64,000 nucleotides of DNA from Desulfogranum mediterraneum DSM 13871 (lineage in GTDB: Bacteria; Desulfobacterota; Desulfobulbia; Desulfobulbales; Desulfobulbaceae), in NCBI RefSeq assembly GCF_000429965.1, contig NZ_AUCW01000021.1, positions 1-64,000 on the forward strand, written 5' to 3'. Below are positions 15,562 to 24,932 of the stretch, piece after piece (the stretch's first letter is position 1; the number at the start of each line of letters is the position of its first letter). Position numbers and translations under genes: made by a program. The notes below the pieces were generated by a model that did not search any database, was not told the origin of the DNA, and saw only the letters and a list, made by a program, of their open reading frames with translations.

Positions 15562-17859
15562 ATGTTGAGTCCTAAAGGTTTGAGAAGTCGCTTTGCCCTG
15601 GGCCTGATCTCTGCCACCAGCGTGGTGATGTTTTGTTGTTCCGTGGCAGTGATTGTCTATAACTCCAGGGCGGTCGAGCAGAAGCTGCATCTCTCCCTGC
15701 AAAATATCCTGGCCTTTTCCCAGGACAGCCTGGGAGTCGCCCTCTGGCAGTATAACTATGACTATGTTGACCGCTATCTCAAATCCCTGCTCCTCTATGA
15801 TGACCTGGTCTATGCGGCCGCCATCGTTGATGGCGAACCGGTGGCCAGGGAAACCGTCGGTAAAGCCGGGGAGCGTCCCTTTGCGGCCCTGCAGAGCGAT
15901 TCCGGTTTTATCGCCCAGGAGGCAGATGTGCACTACAAGGGGATACAGGTGGGCAGGGTGCAGCTCGTTTTCTCTCGGGCCAGGGTGAGCAACCTGGTGG
16001 CGGCCAGCAGCGTCCTCTCCATCGTTGAGTTGCTGTTTGTCAATCTGGCAGTGCTGGGGGCGACCTTTTTGCTCTCCAATCGCTATCTCTTCAAGCCGCT
16101 GGCAAAACTTGAAGGCTCGGTACAGGCGATCTCTGCCGGCAGGTTGGATGAACCCATCGAGATCAGCGGCCGGGACGAGATCGGCCAACTGGCCCTCTCC
16201 TTTCAGGAGATGATGTACAACCTCCAGCAGATGACCGCCAGTCGAGACGAGTTGAACCAGGAGGTGGCGCAACGGCTGCGTTCCGAGCAGAGGGTGGATG
16301 GCCTGAATCGCCTGAAGGAGAGCCTGCTGGGGGCGGCTCCTCTGGATGCGAAGCTGAAAAAGATTACCACGGCGGTGGTGGATATCCTTGGGGGTGATTT
16401 TGCCCGGATCTGGCTGCTGCGGGAGGGCGATCACTGTGGCGCTGCCTGTCTCCATACCGCGCGTTGCTACGGGGACAGGCAGCTTGGCGACACCAGGAAA
16501 ACCTGTCTGCAGCTGGTGGCCAGTTCGGGAAGGTATACCCATCTGAATGGTCCCCATGGCAGGGTCCCCCTGGGTGCCTACAAGATAGGGATGATTGGCA
16601 CCGGTGAGATAGGCGGCTTTCTCACCAATGAGGTCCAGAACGATCCCCGGATCCATAACCATTCCTGGGCCAGGGAGTTGGGGTTGGTCGCCTTTGCCGG
16701 CTATGGCCTGCTCGATTCCCAGGGCGAGGCCATCGGGGTCATGGCCCTCTTTAGTCGGCATCGGCTGCAGCCGGCTGATGACGAGTTTCTCCAGGCCATA
16801 GCCTCCACCGCCTCAGAGGTCATCCAGGTCAGCACTGCCCAGGAGTTGCTCCGGGAGCGGGAAGAGAAGTACAGAAATCTGTTTGAAAATGCCCAGGTTG
16901 GGATGTTTCGCTCCAGGATCAGTGACGGCAGGATCATCGATTCCAATGCCAGGTTGGCGGAAATATTAGGCTACGATTCTCCCCAGGAGTGTGTGGGCGA
17001 CTATGTGGCTGCCGATCATTATCTCTTTCCAGCGCAGCGACAGGGGATGGTTGAGCAGCTGCAGCGTGAGGGCAGGATAAGCAACTGTATTGTCCAGATC
17101 AGGGCCAAGGATGAGAGCCTGCGCTGGCTGCAGTTCTCCGGGGTGCTCTCCGGGGTGGAAGGCTGCTTTGAGGGGATTGCTGCTGATATTACCGAACAGA
17201 AAGCCGCCGAAGACCAGGTGCGGGCATCGTTGCAGGAAAAAGAGATTTTACTCAAAGAGATTCACCACCGAGTGAAGAACAATATGCAGATTATCCAGAG
17301 TCTGCTGAGTCTTCAGGCCAATGAAGTCAGGGATGATCTTTACAGGAATCTGTTGGTTGATTCCAATAACCGGATTAAATCCATGTCATTGATCCATGAA
17401 GTGTTGTATCGTTCAGATGATATGGCCAGCGTCAATCTGTACTCTTATTTTGAACAGATAGCAGCTCACCTGAAGAGGATCTATCAGGAGGTGAGTTCTG
17501 GGGTTACGGTTCGAATAGAGGTCGATCCTGTTGAGCTTGGTATGGATCTGAGTATTGCCTGTGGTCTGATCATCAATGAGTTGATTAGTAACTCCTTTAA
17601 ATATGCCTTTGCTGAGCAGGCCTTGGGCGCGGATGCGGAGGGGCTGCTTGAGGTCTCCTTGAAAGAGCATGCCGGTCAGGAGCTTGTCTTGCGGGTGCAG
17701 GATAATGGGGTGGGGCTGCCCGAGGGATTTGAGATGACGGAGAGTAAAAGCCTGGGGCTGAGGATTGTCAATGTGCTGGTGGCAGGCCAACTCCATGGCT
17801 CCATGGCGGTGACCCCACAGCCGGGGACCACCGTTGCCATCAGTTTTCCCGTGCCCTGA
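15562..17859 (+). CDS. Membrane sensor histidine kinase (HAMP-GAF-PAS-HisKA_2)
   Basis: This 765-residue protein has two TM segments (about 12-33 and 150-175) around a ~115-residue periplasmic domain, then HAMP (RYLFKPLAKLEGSVQAISAG), a GAF-like region (about 255-425), PAS (about 435-540), a HisKA_2 dimerisation domain with EIHHRVKNNMQIIQSLLSLQ (phospho-accepting His near 568) and an HATPase (NELISNSFKYAF, DNGVGLP). HisKA_2 kinases usually pass phosphate to separate receivers, and the next gene starts with one. The start has GGGGGAAGA upstream. The input signal is unknown. Confidence 0.9.
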   Translation: MLSPKGLRSRFALGLISATSVVMFCCSVAVIVYNSRAVEQKLHLSLQNILAFSQDSLGVALWQYNYDYVDRYLKSLLLYDDLVYAAAIVDGEPVARETVGKAGERPFAALQSDSGFIAQEADVHYKGIQVGRVQLVFSRARVSNLVAASSVLSIVELLFVNLAVLGATFLLSNRYLFKPLAKLEGSVQAISAGRLDEPIEISGRDEIGQLALSFQEMMYNLQQMTASRDELNQEVAQRLRSEQRVDGLNRLKESLLGAAPLDAKLKKITTAVVDILGGDFARIWLLREGDHCGAACLHTARCYGDRQLGDTRKTCLQLVASSGRYTHLNGPHGRVPLGAYKIGMIGTGEIGGFLTNEVQNDPRIHNHSWARELGLVAFAGYGLLDSQGEAIGVMALFSRHRLQPADDEFLQAIASTASEVIQVSTAQELLREREEKYRNLFENAQVGMFRSRISDGRIIDSNARLAEILGYDSPQECVGDYVAADHYLFPAQRQGMVEQLQREGRISNCIVQIRAKDESLRWLQFSGVLSGVEGCFEGIAADITEQKAAEDQVRASLQEKEILLKEIHHRVKNNMQIIQSLLSLQANEVRDDLYRNLLVDSNNRIKSMSLIHEVLYRSDDMASVNLYSYFEQIAAHLKRIYQEVSSGVTVRIEVDPVELGMDLSIACGLIINELISNSFKYAFAEQALGADAEGLLEVSLKEHAGQELVLRVQDNGVGLPEGFEMTESKSLGLRIVNVLVAGQLHGSMAVTPQPGTTVAISFPVP

Positions 17860-17935
17860 CAGTTATAGAGAAAGAGGCGGTGATGCCTCTGTTTGCCGGG
17901 GCGATATGTCCTTAGCCATTGGCAGGAGCAGAGTG

Positions 17936-20251
17936 ATGAATATGGAGAAGATCAAGATCCTGATTGTCGAAGATAATCCAATCGTTGCTGAGGACTTGAG
18001 GGTGAAGTTGCTCAACCTGGGTTATGGGGTCACCGCTACCGCCACCTCCGGCGAGCAGGCCTTGCAGTCCGTCGTTGAAGAGCGGCCCGATATTGCCCTC
18101 ATGGACATTCGGCTTGGCTCAGGGATGAGCGGTATCGATACAGCCCTGAAGTTGAAAGAGGAGTATCAGCTCTCGGTGATCTATCTCACCGCCCATGCCG
18201 ATGATGACACCATTGCCCGGGCAAAACTGACCGAGCCCTATGGTTATATCATTAAACCCTTTGATGATAATGAGCTGAAATCCGTTATCGAGCTCGCCCT
18301 TTATAAACAGCAGAGCGATCGTCGGCTGCGTGAAAGCAATCAATGGTTTAAGACCACCTTAAACAGTCTTGGTGACGGTGTTGTTGCCACCGATATGGCG
18401 GGGCAGATCACCTTTATCAACCCGGTGGCGGTTCAGCTGACCGGCTGGCCCGCCGCCGAGGCCGTTGGCCGGCCCCTGGAGGAGGTGTTTGAAATTATTG
18501 ATGAGCAGACCAGGAAGCCACAGCAAAATCCGGCAAGCCAGGTGATTGATGGCGCTCAGGTCGATGGGCTGGCCAGTCACAGCCTCCTGATTTCCAGGGA
18601 AGGTCGCGAGTTTCCGATCAAGAAGAGCGGCGCACCGATCATCCTTGGGGACAGGGAGGTTCTTGGCGCCGTCTTGGTCTTTCAGGATGATTCAGAGGCC
18701 AGGGAGGCCGAGAGAAACATCCTTGCGCAGAAGCAAAAGGCTGAGCAGTATCTTGACCTGGCCACGGTCATCTTTATTGGCCTCGATCACAAGGGGCGGG
18801 TGACCCTGGCCAACCAAAAGGCCTGCACTCTCTTGGGGGTCGAAGAAGATGAGGTCTGTGGGCTGGATTGGCTGGAGCACTTTGTCCCGGAATCCCATCA
18901 AGAGGAAGTCTCCCGAGTTTTGCAACAGCTGCTGGCAGGAGATCTGGCCTCATGTGAATATTATGAGAATCCCATCCTTACCAAGGCCGGGGAGCAGCGA
19001 CAGATTGCCTGGCGTAACACCTGTCTTACCGATGGGGAGAACGCTATTGTCGGGCTGCTTTCCGCAGGTGAGGATATCACCGAAAAGGTGCAACTGCAAT
19101 CCCGCCTGCAGCAGGCCCAGAAGATGGAGGCCATAGGTACCCTTGCCGGTGGGATAGCCCATGATTTCAATAATATCCTCTCCTCAGTGTTGGGGTTTGC
19201 CGATCTCTCCCTTGATCTGGTGGCCAAGGATAGTGTGCTCGAGGATTATCTGCAGGAGATTCGTTCGGCAGGATTGCGGGCAAAAGATGTGGTCCGGCAG
19301 ATCCTAAGTTTTGCGCGTCAGGCCGATGAAACGATCAAGCCGGTGCGGGTGGATGGTGTTGCCAGGGAGGCCCTGCGGCTGCTGAGGGCATCCATCCCCA
19401 GCTCCATTCAGATACGGGAGTCCGTGAACAGCGTTTCCTCTGTCATGGGTGCGGCGAGCCAGCTGCATCAGATTTTAATGAATCTCTGTACCAATGCGGC
19501 CCAGGCCATGGAAGAGCGGGGCGGAATCCTGGAGGTGCTCCTGGATGACATCAGTGTGGAATATGGCTCGGTAAGGTCCGGGCTGCCCCTCAATGCCGGC
19601 CAGTATGTCAAGATACAGGTTGCCGATACCGGCGTCGGCATCCCTCAGGAGCAACTGAGCGCCATCTTTGAACCCTACTTTACCACCAAGCCCCCAGGGG
19701 AGGGGACGGGTATGGGACTTGCGGTGGTGCACGGGATCGTGGAGGGATACGGCGGCAGGATGAGCGTGGAGAGCACCCTGGGGCTGGGTACGATCTTTTC
19801 GATCTACCTGCCTGCAGCCGAGGAGAGCGGTAGCCAACGGCAGGTCGAGAGCGAACCCCTGGCCCAGGGGAAGGAACGGATCCTCTTTGTCGACGATGAG
19901 CCCAATATATGTACCATCTCTGAGAGAATGTTAACGGGATTGGGCTATGCGGTAACCACCTGTGTGAGCAGCAGCCAGGCCCTGGCCCTGGTGACTGCAG
20001 AGCCGCTGAGTTTTGATCTAGTTATTTCGGATCTGACCATGCCGGAGTACACCGGCGACCGCCTGGCCTGGCGTATTCGGGAAATACGTCCCGATATTCC
20101 GGTGATCCTCTCTACCGGTTACAGCAAGATTGTCCAGGGGGAAGAATTTGCCAAACTCGGCGTCCAGGCGATCGTCTATAAACCCTTGGGCAAGGCCGAA
20201 CTGGCCAGGACCGTACGCCGGGTTCTTGATGAACAGAGGGAGAGGGGCTAA
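17936..20251 (+). CDS. Hybrid regulator: REC-PAS-PAS-HisKA-HATPase-REC
   Basis: This 771-residue soluble protein starts with a receiver (ILIVEDNPIVAEDL, phosphorylatable Asp near 57 in LMDIRLG). Two PAS domains follow (about 135-260 and 275-390), then HisKA (GGIAHDFNNILSS, His near 409), an HATPase (DTGVGIP, GTGMGLAVVHG) and a C-terminal receiver (VISDLTMPEY, Asp near 699). The N-terminal receiver is of the kind paired with HisKA_2 kinases, so the upstream kinase is its likely donor. Start: ATG at 17936 with AGGAG upstream; longer in-frame extensions run into the end of the kinase gene. It has no TM segment and no DNA-binding domain, so output is a further phosphotransfer. Confidence 0.9.
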   Translation: MNMEKIKILIVEDNPIVAEDLRVKLLNLGYGVTATATSGEQALQSVVEERPDIALMDIRLGSGMSGIDTALKLKEEYQLSVIYLTAHADDDTIARAKLTEPYGYIIKPFDDNELKSVIELALYKQQSDRRLRESNQWFKTTLNSLGDGVVATDMAGQITFINPVAVQLTGWPAAEAVGRPLEEVFEIIDEQTRKPQQNPASQVIDGAQVDGLASHSLLISREGREFPIKKSGAPIILGDREVLGAVLVFQDDSEAREAERNILAQKQKAEQYLDLATVIFIGLDHKGRVTLANQKACTLLGVEEDEVCGLDWLEHFVPESHQEEVSRVLQQLLAGDLASCEYYENPILTKAGEQRQIAWRNTCLTDGENAIVGLLSAGEDITEKVQLQSRLQQAQKMEAIGTLAGGIAHDFNNILSSVLGFADLSLDLVAKDSVLEDYLQEIRSAGLRAKDVVRQILSFARQADETIKPVRVDGVAREALRLLRASIPSSIQIRESVNSVSSVMGAASQLHQILMNLCTNAAQAMEERGGILEVLLDDISVEYGSVRSGLPLNAGQYVKIQVADTGVGIPQEQLSAIFEPYFTTKPPGEGTGMGLAVVHGIVEGYGGRMSVESTLGLGTIFSIYLPAAEESGSQRQVESEPLAQGKERILFVDDEPNICTISERMLTGLGYAVTTCVSSSQALALVTAEPLSFDLVISDLTMPEYTGDRLAWRIREIRPDIPVILSTGYSKIVQGEEFAKLGVQAIVYKPLGKAELARTVRRVLDEQRERG

Positions 20252-20743
20252 GCTTTGCTGCTGCCCCTGCTTGCAACGAGCAGGGGCTGTCGCTGTCGCT
20301 CTATTGCTGATCCTCTCCCAGCCATGAAAGAGTGGACCCGCCTCCAGACGAGCGCAGACTCTTTTTCCTGGGATTTAGTATCAGGAACAGGTATTTTAGG
20401 GTCTGTCTGGATCTCCCAAGGCATTGGCAGGGGGGCTCCCCTCCTCGGTCATCCACTTTTTGGCTGGCATTCCCGCGCAGGCGGGCATTCTGTCTTGGGG
20501 AAACCCTGATTATCACCGAAATTCAGATGGCTTACCCTGTTAAAAGAGAGCTCTTTTTCCGGCGCCTCTGAAGGCAGCCGAGCGTCTGAAAACACGCTTC
20601 ACCCAGACTGTTTACACTCTTCTTTGCCAGCCTTTGCGCTGCCCGGGAGGCATGACGATGGGGAAGACTCCCCGGAACTCGTCTCCCGTCGCTCCATGAT
20701 CGTTGCCGGTACTCACTGCTGCTCGTCAGATGGAAGGTAAACT
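20252..20743. other. Intergenic region with palindromic elements
   Basis: No supportable gene in about 490 bases. It contains a 9-bp hairpin just after the hybrid-kinase stop (GCCCCTGCT / AGCAGGGGC, 20263-20287), possibly a weak terminator without a T-run. A short palindrome ATTCCCGCGCAGGCGGGCAT near 20470-20490 resembles dispersed REP-like elements. Confidence 0.5.
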
Positions 20744-22033
20744 ATGATTGGACGTATACTCGCTCTTCTGGCCGCCCTGTTCTTGGCCGCCCATGCCATG
20801 CGTCTGGGTAACGGCGGGGCCGTGGGCTTCTGGTTGCTCGGGGCGGTCCTGGCCACTGTTCGTGCCCCTTGGAGCGGCTGGGCCCTTGGTGGTCTGCTTG
20901 GGGCAGGTATGGTCCTGTGGTTGGAGATTGCCATCCAGCTTGTCGGCCTGCGGTTGGAGCAGGGGCAGCCCTGGTTGCGGCTGGCCATCATCCTGGGCGC
21001 AGTGGCCGGGCTGACCGGCCTGGCAGCCCTGCTCAATGGTCGGAGGGCCTGGGCGGCCGGAGGGGGAAAGGCCTGGGTTCAGGGCGCTGCCTTTCTGCTC
21101 ACCGTGGCCGGCTTGGCCCTGGCCAGGGAAAAGTCCTCCCTGGATATCATCCTGGCGGATCGTTTCTTTCCCGGCAGTGGTTGGCTGGCCATCTTTTTTC
21201 TGGGCTGCTATGCCGCCTGGATAGGCGGCAAGATGGTTGTGCCCGGGCAGTCTGCCCGCTGGCGGCGAAGGATCTGGGCGGTTTTTTCTGGCCTGTTTTT
21301 TCTTCAGCTTGGTCTGGGGCTCTTGGGGCTGGAACAGTTTCTGATGACCGGTAGGCTTCATCTGCCGGTGCCGGCCCTGATCCTTGCCGGGCCCCTCTAC
21401 CGGGGCGAAGGTTTTTTCATGATCATTCTCTTTGCCACCACCCTGCTGTTGGTCGGCCCTGGCTGGTGTAGTCATCTCTGTTACATCGGGGCCTGGGATA
21501 ACTGGTCGGCACAGCAGCAGAAAAGGGCCGGACAACTTCCAGCCTGGCGGAGTCGTCTTCGTCTGGGCATCTGTGCTGGCGTCATTGGCGGCGCCATTCT
21601 GCTGCGATACTCGGGGTTGTCCATGTCCGTGGCCCTCATCCTGGCCGCGGTTTTTGGGCTGGTCGGGGTGGTGATCATGCTCACCTGGTCACGTCGGAGC
21701 GGCAGCATGACCCATTGCACCAGCTACTGCCCCATGGGATTGCTCGCCAACATCTTTGGTAAAATCAACCCCTGGCGTATCCGGATGGCCTCGGGCTGCA
21801 CCCAGTGCGGAAGCTGTACCCTGGTCTGCCGCTATGATGCCCAGACTCCTCTGGATATCATGGGCGGCAAACCAGGCTTAAGCTGTACCCTCTGTGGCGA
21901 CTGTATCTCAGGCTGTCCCCACGGCCAGTTGGCCTACACCTTTCCCGGGCTGCAGGCAGAGCATGCCCGGCTGGCCTTTATCGTGATGGTGGTTTCCCTG
22001 CATGCCATCTTTCTCGGAGTTGCCCGTCTCTGA
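20744..22033 (+). CDS. Integral membrane polyferredoxin (NapH/CcoG-like 4Fe-4S protein)
   Basis: This 429-residue protein has about nine or ten hydrophobic segments. The C-terminal half has the NapH/NosR-type pattern: GPGWCSHLCYIGAWDN, a membrane pair, then CTSYCPMGLLANIFGKINPW, and two 4Fe-4S clusters (CTQCGSCTLVC and CTLCGDCISGCPHG). Proteins of this type move electrons across or along the membrane. The N-terminal ~170 residues are additional membrane helices not found in short NapH. It stands alone, with no reductase beside it, so its redox partner cannot be named. Confidence 0.8.
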   Translation: MIGRILALLAALFLAAHAMRLGNGGAVGFWLLGAVLATVRAPWSGWALGGLLGAGMVLWLEIAIQLVGLRLEQGQPWLRLAIILGAVAGLTGLAALLNGRRAWAAGGGKAWVQGAAFLLTVAGLALAREKSSLDIILADRFFPGSGWLAIFFLGCYAAWIGGKMVVPGQSARWRRRIWAVFSGLFFLQLGLGLLGLEQFLMTGRLHLPVPALILAGPLYRGEGFFMIILFATTLLLVGPGWCSHLCYIGAWDNWSAQQQKRAGQLPAWRSRLRLGICAGVIGGAILLRYSGLSMSVALILAAVFGLVGVVIMLTWSRRSGSMTHCTSYCPMGLLANIFGKINPWRIRMASGCTQCGSCTLVCRYDAQTPLDIMGGKPGLSCTLCGDCISGCPHGQLAYTFPGLQAEHARLAFIVMVVSLHAIFLGVARL

Positions 22034-22185
22034 TGGCCGCATTGAGACGATGCGATCTTTCAACCGGGGAGAGCTTGGGGTTCCTTGTTGGTACAGAAAG
22101 CAGAAAGATCTGGAAAGAATAGGCCCCTGCTCTGCAGTTTGTTTTTCATTTTACCTCAGCTAACCTCAGCCTGCTGGAGCTCTCC

Positions 22186-22848
22186 ATGGAATGGAACAGG
22201 ACCATGACCCTGCCAAAACTTACCCTGGCCGACCTTGCCCGCTCAGGTCATGTGACCCGTTGGCACAGTGTGCGCACCTCTCGAGATCAGACCCTGGCAG
22301 AACATCACTACATGGTCACCAGGATCTCCAACAAGCTGGCCAAGGAGATCTTTGCCTCTGCCCTTACCGACAGGGGCCTGCTCCAGATCATGGAGTATGC
22401 CTCCCTGCACGATACCCCTGAACTGCTCATGGGCGACCTGCCCAGTCCCCTGAAGCGTCATCTGGAGCAGCTCTGTGGGGAGGATAATCCCCTGGAGGCC
22501 ATTGAGGACGCCATCGCTCCCTGGCTGCGGCAGATGAAGGAGGATATGCGCCGGGAGCATCCCGAGTACCTGCTGGTGGTGAAACTGGCGGATATTATCG
22601 ATGCCCTGGTGTTCATAACCGAAGAGGGGATTGGCTCCCATGCCGCCAGGGTGATTGCGATTCTTGAGGAAATGCTCCGCGATAAGCTCAGTCAGGCCCG
22701 TTCCTCCTATCCGCACTATGACTGGTCCTACACCCAGGCCCTGCTTAGGCAGTTGCTGCACCAGGGGGAGGCCTCCAAGCTGGCCTTTGAGGAGCCGGTC
22801 GGGGAGGACACCTCTTCATCGATGGGGGCTCCTGGCGCGGGCTCATGA
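22186..22848 (+). CDS. HD-domain phosphohydrolase (YfbR/5'-deoxynucleotidase-like)
   Basis: This 220-residue protein has the HD pattern of YfbR-like nucleotidases: RWHSVRTSRDQTLAEHHYMV (first His), LHDTPELLMGDLPSPLK (HD pair) and KLADIIDAL (final Asp). YfbR enzymes remove the 5' phosphate from dNMPs; the substrate here is assumed from the family. The first ATG (22186) has GGAG nine bases upstream. The gene ends six bases inside the 3' end of the convergent lipoprotein gene at 22843. Confidence 0.8.
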   Translation: MEWNRTMTLPKLTLADLARSGHVTRWHSVRTSRDQTLAEHHYMVTRISNKLAKEIFASALTDRGLLQIMEYASLHDTPELLMGDLPSPLKRHLEQLCGEDNPLEAIEDAIAPWLRQMKEDMRREHPEYLLVVKLADIIDALVFITEEGIGSHAARVIAILEEMLRDKLSQARSSYPHYDWSYTQALLRQLLHQGEASKLAFEEPVGEDTSSSMGAPGAGS

Positions 22849-23616
22849 CCCGGGCAGGGGTGTCCCCTGGTCCGCGCTCTCTTCCAGGCGTTGCTGGACA
22901 TCCTGCCACCAGCGTTGCTGCCATTGAGGTGAGAAATAGAGCGAGGTGTCCCGGTCAAAGGAGGTGTGTTCTGCAATGATCTCCTGGTGGTGGCCGGCGA
23001 TGAGTTCCTGAATCCATGCCATTATCGCGCCTTGCGCCTGGGCCGCGGAGTATTCGATGATGGTCGGCGGGGCTGGCGGAGAACTCTCCAGCTGTGCATT
23101 GAGCCGCCGGGCTGCCAGCTCCATCAGGGCAAAGTGGATCTGTTCATGCTGGAGCACATAGGCGGCCTGTTCTGCAGCTATCTCGGGGTTCCACCAGGAG
23201 TGTTCAGGGACGAAAACCGCCTGAAAACGCAGCTTGTTCACGGTGGCAAAGTAGAGCCTCCGCCCCTGGTAGCTGCTGTGGGTAATGGTGATTCGGGTGC
23301 TTGCTGCCGGTTGAATCTGGAGTGTGGAGCGGGCATTGAGGCGATGGTCCTGGTCCTTATCCGAGACGGGATCCCGGGGACTGCGAAAGTCGTCGCGGGT
23401 GAGCTGGCGATAGCTGAAAGACGCTACTGCCTCGCCACTTGGGGGGAGAATCCGTGGGGCCGCATAATCGGGGAGCTCTGCACAGCCGGAGAGGAGGAAC
23501 AGGGTAAAGACGAGCACCGGGGCGAGTCGAGCGGTGCGCTTGGCGGACGAGATGAAAACCAGCGTCCCTGTGAGGGCCACAGGCAGGACCCGTATGAGCC
23601 TGCCTGTGGTAACCAC
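22843..23616 (-). CDS. Lipoprotein with HExxH-type site, DUF922 metalloprotease-like
   Basis: A lipobox (FLLSGC, Cys about residue 45) marks a lipoprotein with an unusually long leader, so the true start may be internal. The body has HRLNARSTLQIQP, then WWNPEIAAEQAAYVLQHEQIHFALMELAARRLN. HEQIHF is close to the zinc-binding HExxH of DUF922-type secreted proteases, as is the ALMELAARRLN helix. Zinc protease function is inferred. It starts 11 bases after the VWA-OmpA gene, so the two are likely co-transcribed. Confidence 0.7.
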   Translation of the reverse strand: MVTTGRLIRVLPVALTGTLVFISSAKRTARLAPVLVFTLFLLSGCAELPDYAAPRILPPSGEAVASFSYRQLTRDDFRSPRDPVSDKDQDHRLNARSTLQIQPAASTRITITHSSYQGRRLYFATVNKLRFQAVFVPEHSWWNPEIAAEQAAYVLQHEQIHFALMELAARRLNAQLESSPPAPPTIIEYSAAQAQGAIMAWIQELIAGHHQEIIAEHTSFDRDTSLYFSPQWQQRWWQDVQQRLEESADQGTPLPGS

Positions 23617-23627
23617 TGCCGGATGAA

Positions 23628-24710
23628 TTATTTCATCCCGGTGATGATGCTTTCAACCCGTCGATTTTTGGCGCGACCTGCTTCGCTCTGGTTGGAGGCG
23701 ATTGGCTTTGCCTTGCCAAACCAGCTCAGGGTTATCCGTTTGTTATCGATACCGCCTTTCTCTACCAGGTAGGCACGAACACTGGCGGCCCTGCGTTGGG
23801 AGAGTCCCAGGTTGTACTCGTCGGAGCCCTTGCTGTCGGTGTAGCCTGCCAGGGTGACGTGGGCTCCAGGGTTATCCTGGAGGAAGATGGCCAGCTCGTT
23901 GAGGGCGACGTAATTTTCCGGTTTGATCTCGGCCTTGTCAAAATCAAAGTGAAAGGCATTCATGGTGCGGCCGGCCACCTGGGGCTTGGCAGCAGCTTTC
24001 ATGCCTTTGACCATGAACAGTGGGTTGGTCAACCATTCAGGGTGGCCAAGCAGCTCAGAGAACCTGATAACCTTGCCGCACTCCGTGGCACTGGCCACAG
24101 CCTGGACCGCCTTGTCTCCGTTGGTCGCATCATCGGTGTCGATGACGTAGAAGCAGATGTCGTACTTCTTGGCCAGTTGACGGGCCAGGACCCCTGGGCT
24201 GGGCAGGCCGTTGTTGACGGTATACTGGCCGTCTGTAAAGAGGAAGACAATGGTCTTGCCAGCTTGCTTGGCCAGGACCGCGTCAAGGGAAACAAGGCCG
24301 TGCTGAAGCAGGGTCGTTCCCGAGGGGCGTGCAGGCAAGTCCTTGATGGTGGAGGTGAACAGCTCCTTGCTATAGGTCTGCATGGGGATGTAGGCGTTGA
24401 AGGCCTGCTTGCCGAATCCCGGAGTAAAGGTGTAGAGACCTGCCTGCCAGTCCAGTTGGGGCAGGGTGGCATTTTTTTCGGTGAGGATCTGGCGCTCAAT
24501 ATCCAGACGCATCAGCTCGCCGCTCTTGACCGTAGCCCCCATGGAGCTGGAGGAATCGTAGAGGATGATAAAGTTGTCGGCGAGCTTGACAAAGGCTACA
24601 TTTTTTCCGCTCACCGTCTTGGTTACTTCCTGGGAGTAGGCCGTGGTGGTGAGGCAGGTTGCCAGGATCAGAATCAGTCCATAGATCAGACTCTTTAGGG
24701 TGGGTCGCAT
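23628..24710 (-). CDS. Secreted VWA domain fused to OmpA peptidoglycan-binding domain
   Basis: This 360-residue protein has a signal peptide (cleavage near YSQ), then a von Willebrand A domain with MIDAS DSSSSM and TTLLQHG / FLFTDGQY, then an OmpA-like domain (FHFDFDKAEIKPENYVALNE, YTDSKGSDEYNLGLSQRRAASVRAYL, AKNRRVE) that should bind peptidoglycan. The combination anchors a metal-dependent protein-binding module to the cell wall. It is followed by the DUF922-type lipoprotein. AAGGAG precedes the ATG, and a promoter lies 60-90 bp upstream. Confidence 0.9.
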   Translation of the reverse strand: MRPTLKSLIYGLILILATCLTTTAYSQEVTKTVSGKNVAFVKLADNFIILYDSSSSMGATVKSGELMRLDIERQILTEKNATLPQLDWQAGLYTFTPGFGKQAFNAYIPMQTYSKELFTSTIKDLPARPSGTTLLQHGLVSLDAVLAKQAGKTIVFLFTDGQYTVNNGLPSPGVLARQLAKKYDICFYVIDTDDATNGDKAVQAVASATECGKVIRFSELLGHPEWLTNPLFMVKGMKAAAKPQVAGRTMNAFHFDFDKAEIKPENYVALNELAIFLQDNPGAHVTLAGYTDSKGSDEYNLGLSQRRAASVRAYLVEKGGIDNKRITLSWFGKAKPIASNQSEAGRAKNRRVESIITGMK

Positions 24711-24770
24711 CGGGGGGCTCCTTGTTGATTTTTGATAATAATTAAGGTGGGTTGAAAAAAACTATAATGA

Positions 24771-24799
24771 ATAGTACTGCAGGGTTTGGGTAGAGTCAA
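24771..24799 (-). promoter_or_regulatory. Promoter of the VWA-OmpA / lipoprotein pair
   Basis: On the minus strand TTGACT (24799-24794), a 17-base spacer and TACTAT (24776-24771) form a sigma70-like promoter about 60 bases before the start codon. Confidence 0.5.
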
Positions 24800-24932
24800 A
24801 TGGTAATCTGTTGAGCACGGAAACTCTGCCAGGGTACAGAGGGCAGCTTCAGAGACGGTGCCAAACCGCGGAGCCGAAGGGCCCATTGAAAAATAAAATA
24901 GTCATAATTTTGGTCGATTAGATGGGATGAGT

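Noticed and set aside
15418-16761. 447-codon minus-strand open frame
   Set aside because: Antisense to the HisKA_2 kinase; Gln/His/Gly-rich product typical of shadow frames.
20640-20743. Possible riboswitch upstream of the polyferredoxin gene
   Set aside because: Some short stems can be drawn (GGGG AAGA CTCCCC), but no known riboswitch consensus (fluoride, Moco, guanidine, c-di-GMP, cobalamin) fits.
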